From positions 15,551,501 to 15,615,500 of the forward strand of contig JAQISU010000022.1 of the NCBI GenBank assembly GCA_029339505.1: 64,000 nucleotides of DNA, written 5' to 3'. How positions within the stretch are numbered: position 1 is the stretch's first letter; each line of letters begins with the position of its first letter. Source of the stretch: Unio delphinus. Taxonomy: Eukaryota > Mollusca > Bivalvia > Unionida > Unionidae. Made by a program: the position numbers and the translations under genes. A model generated the notes under the pieces. It did not search any database. It had not been told where the DNA came from and saw nothing but the letters and a program-made list of their open reading frames with translations. Shown here piece after piece: positions 14,101 through 25,181 of this stretch.

Positions 14101-15815
14101 ATATTCTGGCACTTATCATGCATATACATTGCTTACGAGGTACAAAACTGTCATGATACTTAAATAAAATGCTGGATATATAAATTCCTTGTCAAGCGGA
14201 CTTATTGAGTTTCTTACTCATGTTACTTCTGTTATTATTTGCAATAAAGGCAGAATATATTACTTCGAGAGGCAGTAAATTCAGATCATAAATTGCCAAC
14301 ACAGTATATCTAAACATTTCTCTATCTCATATTTTTTTCATGACTATTATCTTTTATAATTTTGAAACGCATCCACATTTTACATATCAAGTAGTTAAAT
14401 AACCAATGCAGGTCTGACTGTTACCATGTAACTGTTACTGTAGAGAAGTTATTTATCTGAATGTACATGAATAACTGGACGGAGGTAGATTAAAGCATTC
14501 ATATGTAGATGGTTGCATGAATGGCTTGATAAAGGTGGATTAGGTGATTTAAACATGAAATGATTGCTTCTTAGTTTGTTTTAAGATTGTAGAATAAATC
14601 CACTCTTCGTAAGACGAGGACCTTGGGAAATATTTCTTGCTCAACTTTGAAAGTGAATAGTCCAGGATTATGGTATTTGATCAGCCTTAATCGTTAAATT
14701 GTAAAGAGAAGTTTCAGAGGGTATGTTGTTAGTGATTGCAATTCAAGTTTATCCTATTTCTGTCCACTTTAAGATAACTTCCCTGTTGTATTTTAGAATT
14801 TAAAGTTACATTTATGGTGTGATGCTTTATTGGAATAATAGTCACATTACCTTCATCAATAATGTTTATAACACAGATATGCTTCATTGTCTTTAACTAT
14901 TTGTTTCCTTGCCTAGTAGTTGATATGCAGTGTGAATACTCAGTTGTTTGTGATTTAAATCAAGTGAATCTGTCAAGTTTTGTTTTGTCTATTGTAGCAA
15001 CATCATGTTTCAGAATTTATCATTTGACCAAATGAAGACAGCTTTTCGTATTTGCATTTTACTTCATTCAATGTGGTATTTATTAGCCGCAATGTTGGTT
15101 TTGTTTCGTTAGAGATAATTCATATCTGTAAGGCAAAAAGGTTTACATTTTTATACATCTTCATAATTCATATAAACCTTAAATAAACAATAACACATAA
15201 TTGTGTTGTTTATTTCACCTTAATATCAATTAAACAATTAAAGTCTTTTGAAATGCATTTAATAATAATTATAAATAATACATTAAAATGTATAACCAGC
15301 CACAACAAGATATAAAGAAAGTGTGGGAGTACACAGTAGTTAGTACGAGCATACAATTATTTATATGCCCACAATACAATTGATTAGTGTATGTCAGGTT
15401 TTACAGCAGTCTGTCACAGATTTCATTTCCAAGGAGTAACCTGAGGTGTGCACCATACAGCTCCCATGTGGATAGTTTCCACCCGAGTTATCCCTCATCC
15501 TTGATCCCTATCAATAGCACATGGTGACAAGAAAAGACAAATATTTCCAGCAACAAAATTAATTGTCTCAACTAGCAAACTTTAGCGAACTTTATGAATA
15601 AATTAGGTTAAGGAAGAACCAATCAACGTTTTTGTCAATGGACAAGATAATAAATTGTTCTCTGCATAATAGCTTTAATTTCTCTGTGGTTGCTAGATGG
15701 CTTCGAGTAAGGAATAACTAAGTCATGTTTCTAGTCTTCAAGCAAGGAATGTTCATTTTAAAAAGTCTTCAATCCTGTTGCTAGTAATAAATCAAATACA
15801 CGTTTTTGTACATTA
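11150..15815. other. Anonymous DNA, no gene seen
   Basis: Contains many short frames (up to 71 codons at 12219-12434 and 13948-14163) without recognisable motifs. Parts around 11.2-12.65 kb are A-rich on the plus strand with short lysine-rich frames broken by stops, which could be a very old element, but no domain supports a family call. Confidence 0.45.
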
Positions 15816-15819
15816 TGAT

Positions 15820-15972
15820 GTGTGTACAATGTTTTTAACACTAAGTAATTGCATTGTATTATGTCAATAATATCCTTTTTCTTCTAAATATACATGTGTG
15901 TTTAATGTTTTTAACACCAAGTTATTGCATTGTATTATATCAATAATATCTTTTTTCTTGTAAATATACATG
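15820..15972. repeat. Two-copy tandem duplication, period 76 bp
   Basis: Two adjacent units (about 15,820-15,895 and 15,896-15,972) share the blocks AATGTTTTTAACAC, TTGCATTGTATTAT and TCAATAATATC with only scattered mismatches. This is a simple local duplication, and a 86-codon frame (15,930-16,190) starting in the second unit has no recognisable product. Confidence 0.85.
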
Positions 15973-16866
15973 TGTGGAAATACGTTTACTTAATTCAGTA
16001 TTTTTGTCTTTCCGATACATACTGGTCTTCGTACAAATCATTTATCTGTCAATTTTCTACTTTATGTCTATCTTTCCGACTCCAAGGAATGAAACATCGA
16101 CAGAACAAAGACAGTGCCGACGTTTTCACAGATAGTTCTACGATTCATAGCAGAAGGCAAACGCGCTTCTCTTGTAATACGAGCGTCTAATATAAATCGT
16201 TATAATGTCTTGGAGTAGGTTTTGATATAATTTGGAAGAATATTCGTCTTTCTATTTGTGTGCAGATGTTCTTGTGTGTACTTTATTGACTGCATACATT
16301 TGTAACCATGCAATATTGCAAAGACTTGGAAGTGAAATATGTGATCTATGGTAAGGTGTCTTGTTTAGATGCTAAAAATGATGGATACCTTATGATGATA
16401 ACTTTGTCTTGAAGATACTGTTTGCCAGGATTTGGACAGAATGTAATTTAGTATAGATTTTCAACGTGGAGACAATATAAGAAAACTATTTGTGTACTAA
16501 GTCTTGCGCATTGCTCTTTATGCTCATGTGTTCATATAAGCCGTAAAAATGTTGAAAAAATGGCCACACTAATATATATTAGTCTTGCTCGAGAGAATCA
16601 CAGCACAATAAAACTAAACTGAAGTTAACTCAGAAGTAATCTCTGCCTGTTGAATTTACGTGGTTCATGAATATGAGATAAAGGAAATAATATGTTGTCT
16701 TAAACAATGTAATCGAAGATGGAACTTCGGAAAAGTACCCATGGTTGAATTCTGAACTACACAGTTCTTCTCGGCGTCATAATAATGTACCTGTTGTGTG
16801 CATTAATTGTTTTATGAGATTAGTGTTGGGACTGGTCGGTCTGGTGTCAGGCTAATGTGACAGGGT
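15973..16866. other. Anonymous DNA, no gene seen
   Basis: No coding, RNA or repeat signal that I can support in this stretch. Confidence 0.5.
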
Positions 16867-16902
16867 GGGGCATGATGCTACATGTCTGAGGCATGATGCC
16901 CC
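16867..16902. repeat. Short hairpin built from a repeated GGCATGATGC block
   Basis: GGGGCATGATGC and GCATGATGCCCC lie 12 bases apart. They form a 12-bp inverted repeat with one mismatch and at the same time a direct repeat of GCATGATGCC-type sequence. The upstream sequence (GGTCGGTCTGGTGTCAGGC, about 16,837-16,855) has the look of a dispersed repeat, but there is no second copy in the window to confirm it. Confidence 0.5.
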
Positions 16903-17177
16903 AGTGCTAAACTTCACGATAAACGACCACAATGGAGACATTGATGCGATATGACTGAAAAATTATTAAAACTACGGTAAAAATCCAAATCGCACACATA
17001 CACACACTGCTCAACATATAACCGACCTAGTATAAAAGCTGGTTGAAGTAGAATGCATTAGTTTCTAAGGATTTGCGTGCATAGCCAGCCTTATTCTTTC
17101 TTTGCTAAAAGGAGTGGTTTTTTTTAAATGGAGGAATGACTGTGTAGTCCGTAGTGTGTACCGATTTATAGTTTTTG

Positions 17178-17180
<3 letters not shown>

Positions 17181-17241
<61 letters not shown>
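17181..17241. repeat. (TA)n microsatellite
   Basis: Pure TA run of about 60 bp. Confidence 0.95.
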
Positions 17242-17243
<2 letters not shown>

Positions 17244-19229
17244 CGTCATGTGTTTGGGGGCGGCCATTTTATCTCTTTGTTTTCACGTGATAACATTTAG
17301 CTGATGACGCAAGTTTCAGATGTATGAGTGACAATAGTTTTACGCTTTGTTGTATGTAGAGGAAATGCATCGAGTTTGACTAACACATATATGAATGCAC
17401 GTTATACAAAAGAATGATCAAAGGAATCAAATTGCCTAATAAACTTTCATAACCATTCAGAATACCTATATTTTTCCTTAATGTCGGTGAATTCAAGCCC
17501 TTGGTTTAACTTGTTTGTTATCGTCAGTCAAATGAATAAAATGACGTGACTTCTTTCTCAGCGCTGTTTGCATTTTTTCACTATTTAAGCGCACAAATGG
17601 AATAATTATTAATTTTGCTGTTGAATTTAATGACATTTGTTTTCTTTCTTTCCTTATTTGCACTTTTGAGCAAACGAAAAAAGTAACCTAATATACTGAA
17701 ATGAGCATAATCTTATTTCCTTAAGATGAACATTTATATTTTGGTAAGTAATCTTATAAAGAGAGCTGACAGTATTGTAAAGGAAAAACAAGAGGATATC
17801 TTGAACGCAATAGTCAGAATATTTTGAAGAAGGAAAAAGAATGCAAAACCGAAGGGGGATGTAGAAGTGAGTGAAAACATTAAAGTCAGATTGTTTTAGC
17901 ATGGCTGGCCCATCGGGTCATTGAATAAACGGAAGACTCTGACTTTGTACAGGACGGTTAAATCTGTTGTGCATGGAAGCAAAAACAGACTGATGCGATG
18001 ATGCACCATGATTGGGCAAATGTTGCGTTCAAGGTTGCATTCACTGAGCTCATTTGAAATGCTGCACAGAAGTCAGAATCTTGAGGCGCAATAAATCTTC
18101 AGTTGTCTGTGTCATCCAGAGCTGTCAAGGAAAACTACGGCAGAATCTGGAGATGTTTAAAGACAGTGTCAAACTGTGTACACAACTAATTTCGAAATTA
18201 AAAATTAATTTTGTTCAAAAAGTTATTGCTCAAATGTGTTACCTTATTTTTATTAAGGAAAGTAAACGGAAAAAGTTTTAATTGTTTTTTAATTCATATT
18301 AAGTCTATTATTATTGTTGCCATTGTTGCTATTTCGTGTCATCATTTTTTTCTCATCTCAATCATGACAGCTAGTGGCGCTGTGATCAACCGTTACGAAA
18401 CAGATAACGTTATAAACAAATTAATCAGAACGCAGTACCGATACACAAACTGTTAGGAAACAAATGTCAGCAGCCATGGATATTTGAAATTGTAGACTTT
18501 CATCGCAGTTATAATGAAGAGTCAACGTCAAAATAAGATTTTTAAGAAAACTTAAATTGTTTACGAATTATTCCGTGATTTCTTCTTAAGGGGTCAGAAA
18601 CCGATACTGCAAGGATACACCATTTTCTGAATGCAGGATTAGAAATAAACGATAACTAAACTAGGAAAGCATCTTTCATTAGCAAGTTGAATATTGCTTT
18701 TTTTCCTTAACTTTGAGATTCGATTCCTGATTAGTACCGCAAGAATACTGAATTCTGTACAACACTGATGATAACGATTGTTATAGTAATGATCAGTTAG
18801 GTCATGTTTACGTATTTAATCATCTTAAATGAAATGTAAATTGTTGTTTTAAAATTTAATACTAAGTTTGTTTGACCATAAGTCTATGCAATAGTGATCA
18901 CTGAATAGACTGCAAATTAAATGTCATAAACAAACGTCCAGACAAAACTTATTGATCGCTATGGACTCTTGTATGAAGGCCAGATACTAAACTGGGTCAT
19001 GAACAGAGCGCATCGAGTCTAATTGTCACAATATTTCGTAGTACGAGTTAGTTTATTAACATATGTAGCTTTTGTTGTGACATCACATAGCAGAACATTC
19101 TATCCGAATTGCAGTGGAACACACCTTTCGGTTCATGTCGACCAAAAATGTTCATTGACTTTGCCTTATGTACTTCTTTCGGCGTGTAAAATAATGACCT
19201 TCCAAAGAATATGGACGTAATGAGGATCC
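17242..19229. other. Anonymous DNA, no gene seen
   Basis: Frames up to 82 codons (17,654-17,902, minus) have no recognisable motif. Nothing else is supportable. Confidence 0.5.
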
Positions 19230-19230
19230 C

Positions 19231-19295
19231 AATACTACTACTACTACTACTACTACAACTTCTACTACTACTACTACTAATAATAATAATAATAA
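19231..19295. repeat. (TAC)n/(TAA)n trinucleotide microsatellite at a LINE 3' end
   Basis: TAC repeats, one CTT interruption, then TAA repeats. The tract lies exactly at the 3' end of the minus-strand CR1/L2-like relic next to it, so it may be the expanded 3' tail of that element. Confidence 0.85.
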
Positions 19296-20857
19296 ACAGG
19301 ATCATTTATAGCGCCTAATTTTAAGAATCTCTAAGCCCTATACAACATATATAATGATACCAAGAAAAAAAAACCACACCATGAAATTGGACAATCTATG
19401 ATTCTCTTCAATGTTGAAACTATTTAAGTTAGGAAACATTTTTAGGTCTTTAAGTTTGTTCTTGCAGTCGAAATAGGTGAGTTTTAAGAGCAATCTATAA
19501 AGGAATCACTGTGTCTTTGTGTCTAATTTTAATGGGCTATTGATTCCTCGTTGCTGGGCCCTGGTATGCAAAAGAACGTTGTCCATATGTCTTTGTTTTC
19601 ATAGAGGGAATAATGAGTATACAATTCTCAAAAGAGATGTGTAAATATCTTGCTGGTGTGTATATATGTGTGAGCCCGGATAGGTATGCTGGACTAGAGT
19701 CCGTCAGTGAAATGTAGCACAGAGAACGAAGTTTTTGTTTGATACTGGATCGAATGGATAGCCAGTGTAGGGTACAGAGCAGTGGGAAGGTGTGTTATGA
19801 TCGTGGGACTCAAAAGAGGATCCGAGCAGCTCAGTGTTTAACTTATTGACTATTGAAGTTTCTGGAGTAGATATTGAGACGAACCAGACATAATTGAATT
19901 ACAATAGTCAAGTCTTAAAAGTACAATTGAAAATTAACTGAAAGATATTTGTAAATGGAACTGATGCGTCTCAGCTCAAGATTTGCAGTCTTGCATATGT
20001 TCATGACATGTTGATGCAATGTGAGAGTACTGTCTAGAGTAACACCTAGGTTTCGTACTGACTGTGTAAATTTAAAGTTGTTGTTGCTGATATTTATTGT
20101 TTGAGTTAAAGGATGTGAATGAGAAAGTGTGCTGTAACCATAATGGCCTTAGTTTTATTTTCATTTATCTGCAGCTTGTTACATGATATATATGATTTCA
20201 GATAAAAAATGCATCTCTCTACTCCTTGGATGGTTAGTATGAACTTCAGTTGGGTGTGCTAGATTTGCATATTTTGGTGTTATCAGCGTACATTTGATGA
20301 GATACTGGGTGATGATCTATGACACTTGAGAGTGGCTGAGTGTATAGAATGAAAAGAACAGGTAAAAAAAATCCCAGATCCCTGTGGAACACCACAACAT
20401 TGATCAACTGGGTTAGAGTGTATTCATATGCAGGTAAAATTCGTGTCCTGTTGACTAAGTAGGACTTGAACCACGGTAAGGCTGTATTGTGAATGGAGAT
20501 ACATGCTGGAGACGGTGAATTAGTATAGCATGGTCTATTGTGTCAAATGCTGCAGACAAATTAAGGAGGGTGAGGACTAATCTTCTCCACTATCCAATGC
20601 AGAGAGGATGTAATTAAATGGTTTCAGAAGAGTAGTTTCCGTAATGTAGCAAGGGCGATATGCAGTCCGTACATTGCTTAAAAAACCGTTTGAATTCAAA
20701 TGAGATGCAAGTTGATTTAAAACAGCTTTCTTAAATTTTTTAAATGTACTATAGATTAGAAACTGGGCGGTAGCTCTTTAAATCGTTATGGTCAAGTGTG
20801 GGTTTCTTGAGCAGAAGCTTTACGATGGCAGTTTTGAAAAATAATGGGAATTCACCA

Positions 20858-20920
<63 letters not shown>

Positions 20921-21280
20921 TAATAATAGCAACAGTTAGTAAAGTCACCATTGGGTCAAAGCACTCGAGCATCCGTGATGTTGGAATCAGATCAAGTTCA
21001 AATGACTTTGGTGCACTCTTCATAATGATTTTTCGTACTAAACTGGGTGAATGATTGTCATTAAATGGTACCTAGAATTAAATTCTAAAAACTGACATCC
21101 ATAACTGAAAGAATTGGTGTTGAAACCATAGATCATCTGTATGCTGATTACAATAGGTTAGTTGATATATTTTATCCAGGATACAATTTAGGGTAGAGAT
21201 ATGTAGGAAGAAGTATGTGGCGACTGAGTAGGTCAAGAATGTCGTCTGCTATAAAGATCAGCGCGTTTCTCAGTTTCATT
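19296..21280 (-). pseudogene. CR1/L2-like non-LTR retrotransposon, reverse transcriptase relic
   Basis: Read on the minus strand in shifting frames, this is the RT part and 3' end of a CR1/L2-type LINE. In order from the right: IIMKSAPKSFELDLIPTS (about 21,000), LLKKPTLDHNDLKSYRPVSN (about 20,800-20,740), LSAAFDTIDH.ILIHRLQH (about 20,560), a decayed block equivalent to the VPQGS.LGPLLF motif (about 20,380), YADDT decayed to R.HQN (about 20,290), then NLGVTLDSTLTLHQHV (about 20,060-20,010). Several frameshifts and stops and the loss of the catalytic Asp pair show it is long dead. It ends at the left boundary of the pogo element. A short copy of its 3' end lies at about 34,840-34,925. Confidence 0.8.
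20860..20918. repeat. (GA)n microsatellite inside the LINE RT relic
   Basis: About 29 GA dinucleotides. In the minus-strand reading frame they encode an (LS)n stretch that interrupts the RT between LLTVAII and HLVNSHYFSKLPS, two segments that are adjacent in related LINEs. The repeat therefore grew inside the old coding sequence. Confidence 0.9.
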
Positions 21281-21328
21281 TTATAACTTGAGGATTATTT
21301 ATGCTGTTACATACAAAATGTACGTATA

Positions 21329-21353
21329 ACGTCACTCGGGGTATTATCAGACG
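21329..21353. repeat. Left outer terminal motif of the pogo-type element
   Basis: The segment GTCACTCGGGGTATTATCAG, preceded by a TA, is an inverted match to 35,879-35,903 on the far side of the pogo transposase. A second, inner inverted pair (21,532-21,549 and 35,519-35,533) shares the core GGGTATTATCGGAC. pogo-family elements insert at TA and end in inverted repeats, so these are the best candidates for its ends. The exact boundary is uncertain because two nested pairs exist. Confidence 0.5.
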
Positions 21354-21848
21354 ACTATTAAATGGAACGCAATAAAAACTTATCTGTTTAAATTTTTCCT
21401 GCCAAGTAGAATTAAACGTTGATCAATAACCTCGATTGCTATTTTCCAGTATCCATTTTGAACATATATGTATCGTGTGATAATACATGACAATGCAAAA
21501 TAGACGCTCGACACTTGGTAAAATCGGGCTACTCCGGGTATTATCGGACAATAATTTGTGTTTTAAAAAAATAATCTTTCAACCCTAACATATCTTATTC
21601 ACTGAAATACAATAAATGAACATTACAAAATTAATGTAACTGTTCAATTTTTTGTTATAGTTTTCAATCTACCATGATTTTCATATATGATATTGCAGTT
21701 ACATATAATACTATAAATGTAAATGAATTATTTTCTAGGTTTGCATTGTAATAGTAAGATATATTTATTTTCATTTCATGTACTGTATACAAAGCTAAAG
21801 GTATTAGAACAACATCTTTAATTTTATTATATGAAAATTATTCTTGTA
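21354..21848. other. Non-coding 3' flank of the pogo-type element
   Basis: AT-rich sequence between the left terminal motifs and the nested gypsy element. It continues at 31,609 on the other side of the insertion. It includes the inner inverted motif at 21,532-21,549. No open frame was seen. Confidence 0.5.
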
Positions 21849-21852
21849 CACG
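21849..21852. repeat. Target-site duplication of the gypsy element, left copy (CACG)
   Basis: CACG directly precedes the left LTR and recurs at 31,605-31,608 directly after the right LTR. A 4-bp duplication is what Ty3/gypsy integrases usually leave. Confidence 0.8.
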
Positions 21853-22672
21853 TGTAACGGGGGTTAATTAGTAACCACGTATATCAGTCCAGGTTCGTTA
21901 CTAATAAAAGAGTATTCGGTGATATAATTTAGTTTGGAGAGGAAGAGGGAGAGAGAGAGAAAGATAAAGTTCTAAACGTTGAGCGACAGAGAGAAGAGAA
22001 AGAAAGAATAAGATATAGCTCATTTCATTAAAGTAAAATTATTACTTACTGAAAGGAAAAAGCAAAGATGAAATTCCAAAGAAAATAATAAGGTTTATTT
22101 AAGATAAATAATTAATTAAATAAGCAGTTATAAATTAAGAAAGTTTTAGGTGGATGGAGACTAAAATTTAGGAAGGAAATTAGGAGAATAGAAATAGTTT
22201 TATAAATCAGGTAATTAATGGGGCCAAGCTGAACTTCTTACCATTTTCAACACCAAAGCAAACCAGACGATTGTATCGTCTTGCTAATAAAAAATCTATG
22301 ACCACACTGGTCGAACGCCAAGCAATGGCGACTGTGCTTTCCGCAACAGCAACACGGAGATTATCTCACTCCACTCTGGAAAGACCCTTCGCTGGAAAAG
22401 AACCAGACGCTGGACCGGTCCAAAAAGGATATATATAAAGAGCTGCATACACGTGCCGCCACCGGACTATCTGACATGCGCAGAGAGTGACACGTGCGCT
22501 GACCGGTACAATGGTCCGACGTAAACAGCTCAAGTAAACACTTCATGTAGAAAATAAAGGGGGGGAGGGGGTAACTTTAAATTTCAGTGTAAATAAGTCC
22601 GAAATTAGCCAAATCGTATATTAAAGAACTACTTCAAGTAAATTACGTACTAAATTTCCATCCACCATCACA
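21853..22672 (-). repeat. 3' LTR of the Ty3/gypsy element
   Basis: This 820-bp repeat matches 30,790-31,604 along its full length with roughly a dozen differences, counted by eye. In element orientation (minus) it starts TGTGATGG and ends CGTTACA, the usual TG...CA ends. It is preceded by a polypurine tract at 22,673-22,685. The high LTR identity means a recent insertion. Small open frames inside the LTR are not counted as genes. Confidence 0.93.
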
Positions 22673-22685
22673 TTACCCCCCTCTT
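22673..22685 (-). other. Polypurine tract of the gypsy element
   Basis: AAGAGGGGGGTAA on the minus strand, immediately upstream of the 3' LTR, where the plus-strand DNA primer of an LTR retrotransposon is expected. Confidence 0.8.
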
Positions 22686-23303
22686 AAACCCAATGTGCTC
22701 CGCACATTACGTCTAAGAGGGTAATCATAACATTTCAATATACAAATGTCATTTCATTTCTATTAAACTAACATGCATATAAATTCCAGCATTTGTAACA
22801 TATTTGGATTTACAATACCAAAAGAAGATTGAGAATGATCACATGCAAAGTAATGTTATACAAATTTAACGAATACAACTCTTGCTGAGAAAGTGACGTA
22901 CATATTATTATACTTCAAAGAATGTCAAAACACACACACACACACACACACACTTGTTATTATTATTATTATTATTATCATTACTACTATTATCACTATT
23001 ATTATCACTACTATTATTATCATTATCACCATCATCATCATTATTATGATTCTTTAATAAAAACACTTCATCTCAAAATATAACATCCTGACTAGTTTCA
23101 ATACAGTACTATTTTTATTTTATTTTAAATTTACTTAAATATCAGCACCATTTAGTGAGTATTTCAGGTTGATTTGAAATTATTAATGCCTATGTATAAC
23201 CTTACAGTCAATTGATTCAAACAATATTGATAACGTTTAAAATGCATAGACAGGAGAATCTTGACGATGTATGGGTTTCAGTTTTGGTCTTCAGGTTTCT
23301 GGT
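22686..23303. other. Non-coding stretch between the extra ORF and the 3' LTR, with microsatellites
   Basis: Contains a (CA)n block (22,930-22,951) followed by impure (ATT/ATC)n repeats up to about 23,045. No open frame with recognisable content was seen. Microsatellites inside the element's 3' region may vary between copies. Confidence 0.7.
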
Positions 23304-24414
23304 TTATTCCTCCTGGACAATGGTGTAAGGTTTTGCAGGATACCGTGGTGGTTGGCCTGTAAATGGTAGTGCCCCAGTCTTCAATCTTTTGACAGCGCGA
23401 AGGGTTCCGTCTGGTCTTTCTTCGAACTCAACTATTTCATCTCTCGGGACGTATATATTCAGCCGGCTATAGTCATACGAGTCTTTTTGGTATAGCGCAG
23501 CTCGCAAGCGTCTGTTGTCCTACTCCAGCAACCTTCTGGCATCTCTTTCCTTTGCGACTCTGTTTTCCCCCTCTATGGTCGCTAAACGCGCTACAGCTGT
23601 TTTTAAAGCATCTGTTAATTTCTCTTGACTTTCCTTGATCCAGCTGATATATTCTTGAAGTTTGTCTGTTGCCGATGGTACTGGAGGGATGACAAGGGGT
23701 CTGTTATAAGGTTCTTCAGCAGTAATGACACACCCCTCTGGAGCAGATGGTGTTTGGTTGTAAGAGAAAGCAATGTTTTCTCAAGCGGAGGGTAATGGAG
23801 GGACAGAAATATCAAATACGGAAGACAAGAGTTGAAGAGAAACAGGAAGTTGCACTTCCTTCACAAGATGCAAAAGGAATACGATCAGACAAAAGTGTTG
23901 TCGAGCAGGTGTTGTTACAGGAAGCAGAGCCTCCTCTAGAGAATGAGGATTGATGTACAAGAATACTTGAAGAGGAAGGTAGAGTTGAAGATACACTGGA
24001 AGCAATGCCTCCACTGGGTTTGTCTTTCACTCTTGGTGGAAGGAAAAAGCCTGGATCGATATAACGCTTATTGGCCCGCGTCTCCGTCTTTGATTTTGCG
24101 ACCAATGTTTCGGTCATATCTTGATCCAGGTTATGTAGCCGTCGCAGATGACGACGAAGATCACTCGGCCTCTTGAATGTCTGTCGGCAGATTGGACATA
24201 ATCTAAAAGTAAAAATGGCACGATGAATCTCTTCCCAGTGTCGTAAGTACTTTCGGACATCCCGGCACATGCAGGGGTGACAACCTTCGATCGGACAAGA
24301 AATGCCATCCATTGTTACGGGGATACGGAATCCCCTTTCATCTTCTTGTATCCCTTCTTGTGCCAGGAAATCCGTCAGCTCATCTTCATTGACATGTAAG
24401 TCTATCTGGTCAGT
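23304..24414 (-). pseudogene. Extra gypsy ORF in the env position: C2H2 zinc-finger and coiled-coil protein (broken)
   Basis: Downstream of pol and upstream of the 3' LTR, in element orientation, one long reading frame (24,414 to 23,304) encodes two C2H2-type fingers, CPIEGCHPC...HWEEIH and CPICRQTFKRPSDLRRHLRRLH (about 24,300-24,150). A Ser-rich linker follows. Then, across a 1-base shift near 23,830 and in-frame stops near 23,780 and 23,520, comes a heptad-like segment (KLQEYISWIKESQEKLTDAL, about 23,660-23,600) and a C-terminus with YSRLNIYVPRDEIVEFEERP. The first codons follow a TATAG that could be a splice acceptor (24,415-24,420), which would fit expression from a spliced RNA as env genes are. 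There is no signal peptide or membrane segment, so it is not an envelope. A nucleic-acid-binding role is inferred from the fingers only. Confidence 0.7.
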
Positions 24415-24420
24415 CTATAC

Positions 24421-24733
24421 AATAGAAACGACCACAACTAACTGAAAAGTCTCTTAATGACATTTTAAGAATACTTTTACTACAGTCAAAATATTTGACT
24501 TCTTGTAGAATAGGTTTCATGAAGAAGCCATCATATCTACACACAACAAAAAAAAAAATTAACTGACTGTACTTGGTAAATTATACAATCATTACAATTT
24601 AAAGAGAATGTATGTGTAACATTTTCTTCAATTATTTATATATTAAAAAAAATCAATAAATAATCTGTATGCCACAACAAGAATTCAATATTCCACTAAT
24701 ATTCCACTAACAAAGAAAGCATTATAATATGTA
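24421..24733. other. Non-coding spacer between integrase and the extra ORF
   Basis: AT-rich, with an A-run near 24,550 and no open frame. Sequence just left of 24,733 carries the pol stop. A possible intron 3' end (TATAG at 24,415-24,420) borders it. Confidence 0.5.
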
Positions 24734-25180
24734 TCAGGGGAAATATCTAGTTGGGGGCTTGATATTTCTCCCTGCTCTGGAGAACATTACTGGAGGAGTT
24801 TTTACCTCCGACGGTACATTTTTGTGACAAAAATTCATACCGAAGTAACTATCAATGATGTCAGATTCCACAGACATATTAGGCTCCTCTGTGTAATCTG
24901 AGCCATTTTCTTCGATATTATCACTAGATTCTTTGTGAGCATTTAAAGGTAGATTCCAACAATCGGGGATCTTATCACTTTGATATGGCTTCAAATGATC
25001 TATATGCACGATGATGGGAGTAGAGTCAGGGGTTCTTTGTATTTTATATGCTACATCTGAAATCTGCTGTACGATTCTATACGGACCAACCCATCCTAGT
25101 CCTAATTTTTCTCTGCTCTTAGGTGGATACCACCTCCAAGCCCATTTTCCCACTTCAAAATGACCTAATTCAGTTTTTCT
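24734..25180 (-). pseudogene. Ty3/gypsy integrase C-terminal domain (frameshifted from the pol frame)
   Basis: Encodes the C-terminal part of the integrase: FYYDRKTELGHFEVGKW, then WYPPKSREKLGLGWVGPYRI (the GPY/F module), VAYKIQRTPDS and VHIDHLKPYQ, which is the usual end of the domain, followed by an acidic tail ending KPPTRYFP. It directly continues the 818-codon pol frame on its right, but one base is gained or lost at about 25,185, so the two parts are out of frame. A homopolymer error in the assembly is an alternative to a real mutation. Confidence 0.85.
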
Positions 25181-25181
25181 G

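Noticed and set aside
19048..19305. Ser-rich minus-strand frame
   Set aside because: The serines come from the trinucleotide microsatellite at the LINE 3' end.
22361..22546. Open frames inside the LTRs (also 31,207-31,468)
   Set aside because: They lie in LTR sequence, differ between two nearly identical LTRs, and have no domain.
23747..24176. Plus-strand frames over the zinc-finger ORF
   Set aside because: They are shadows of the minus-strand ORF, which has clear C2H2 motifs.
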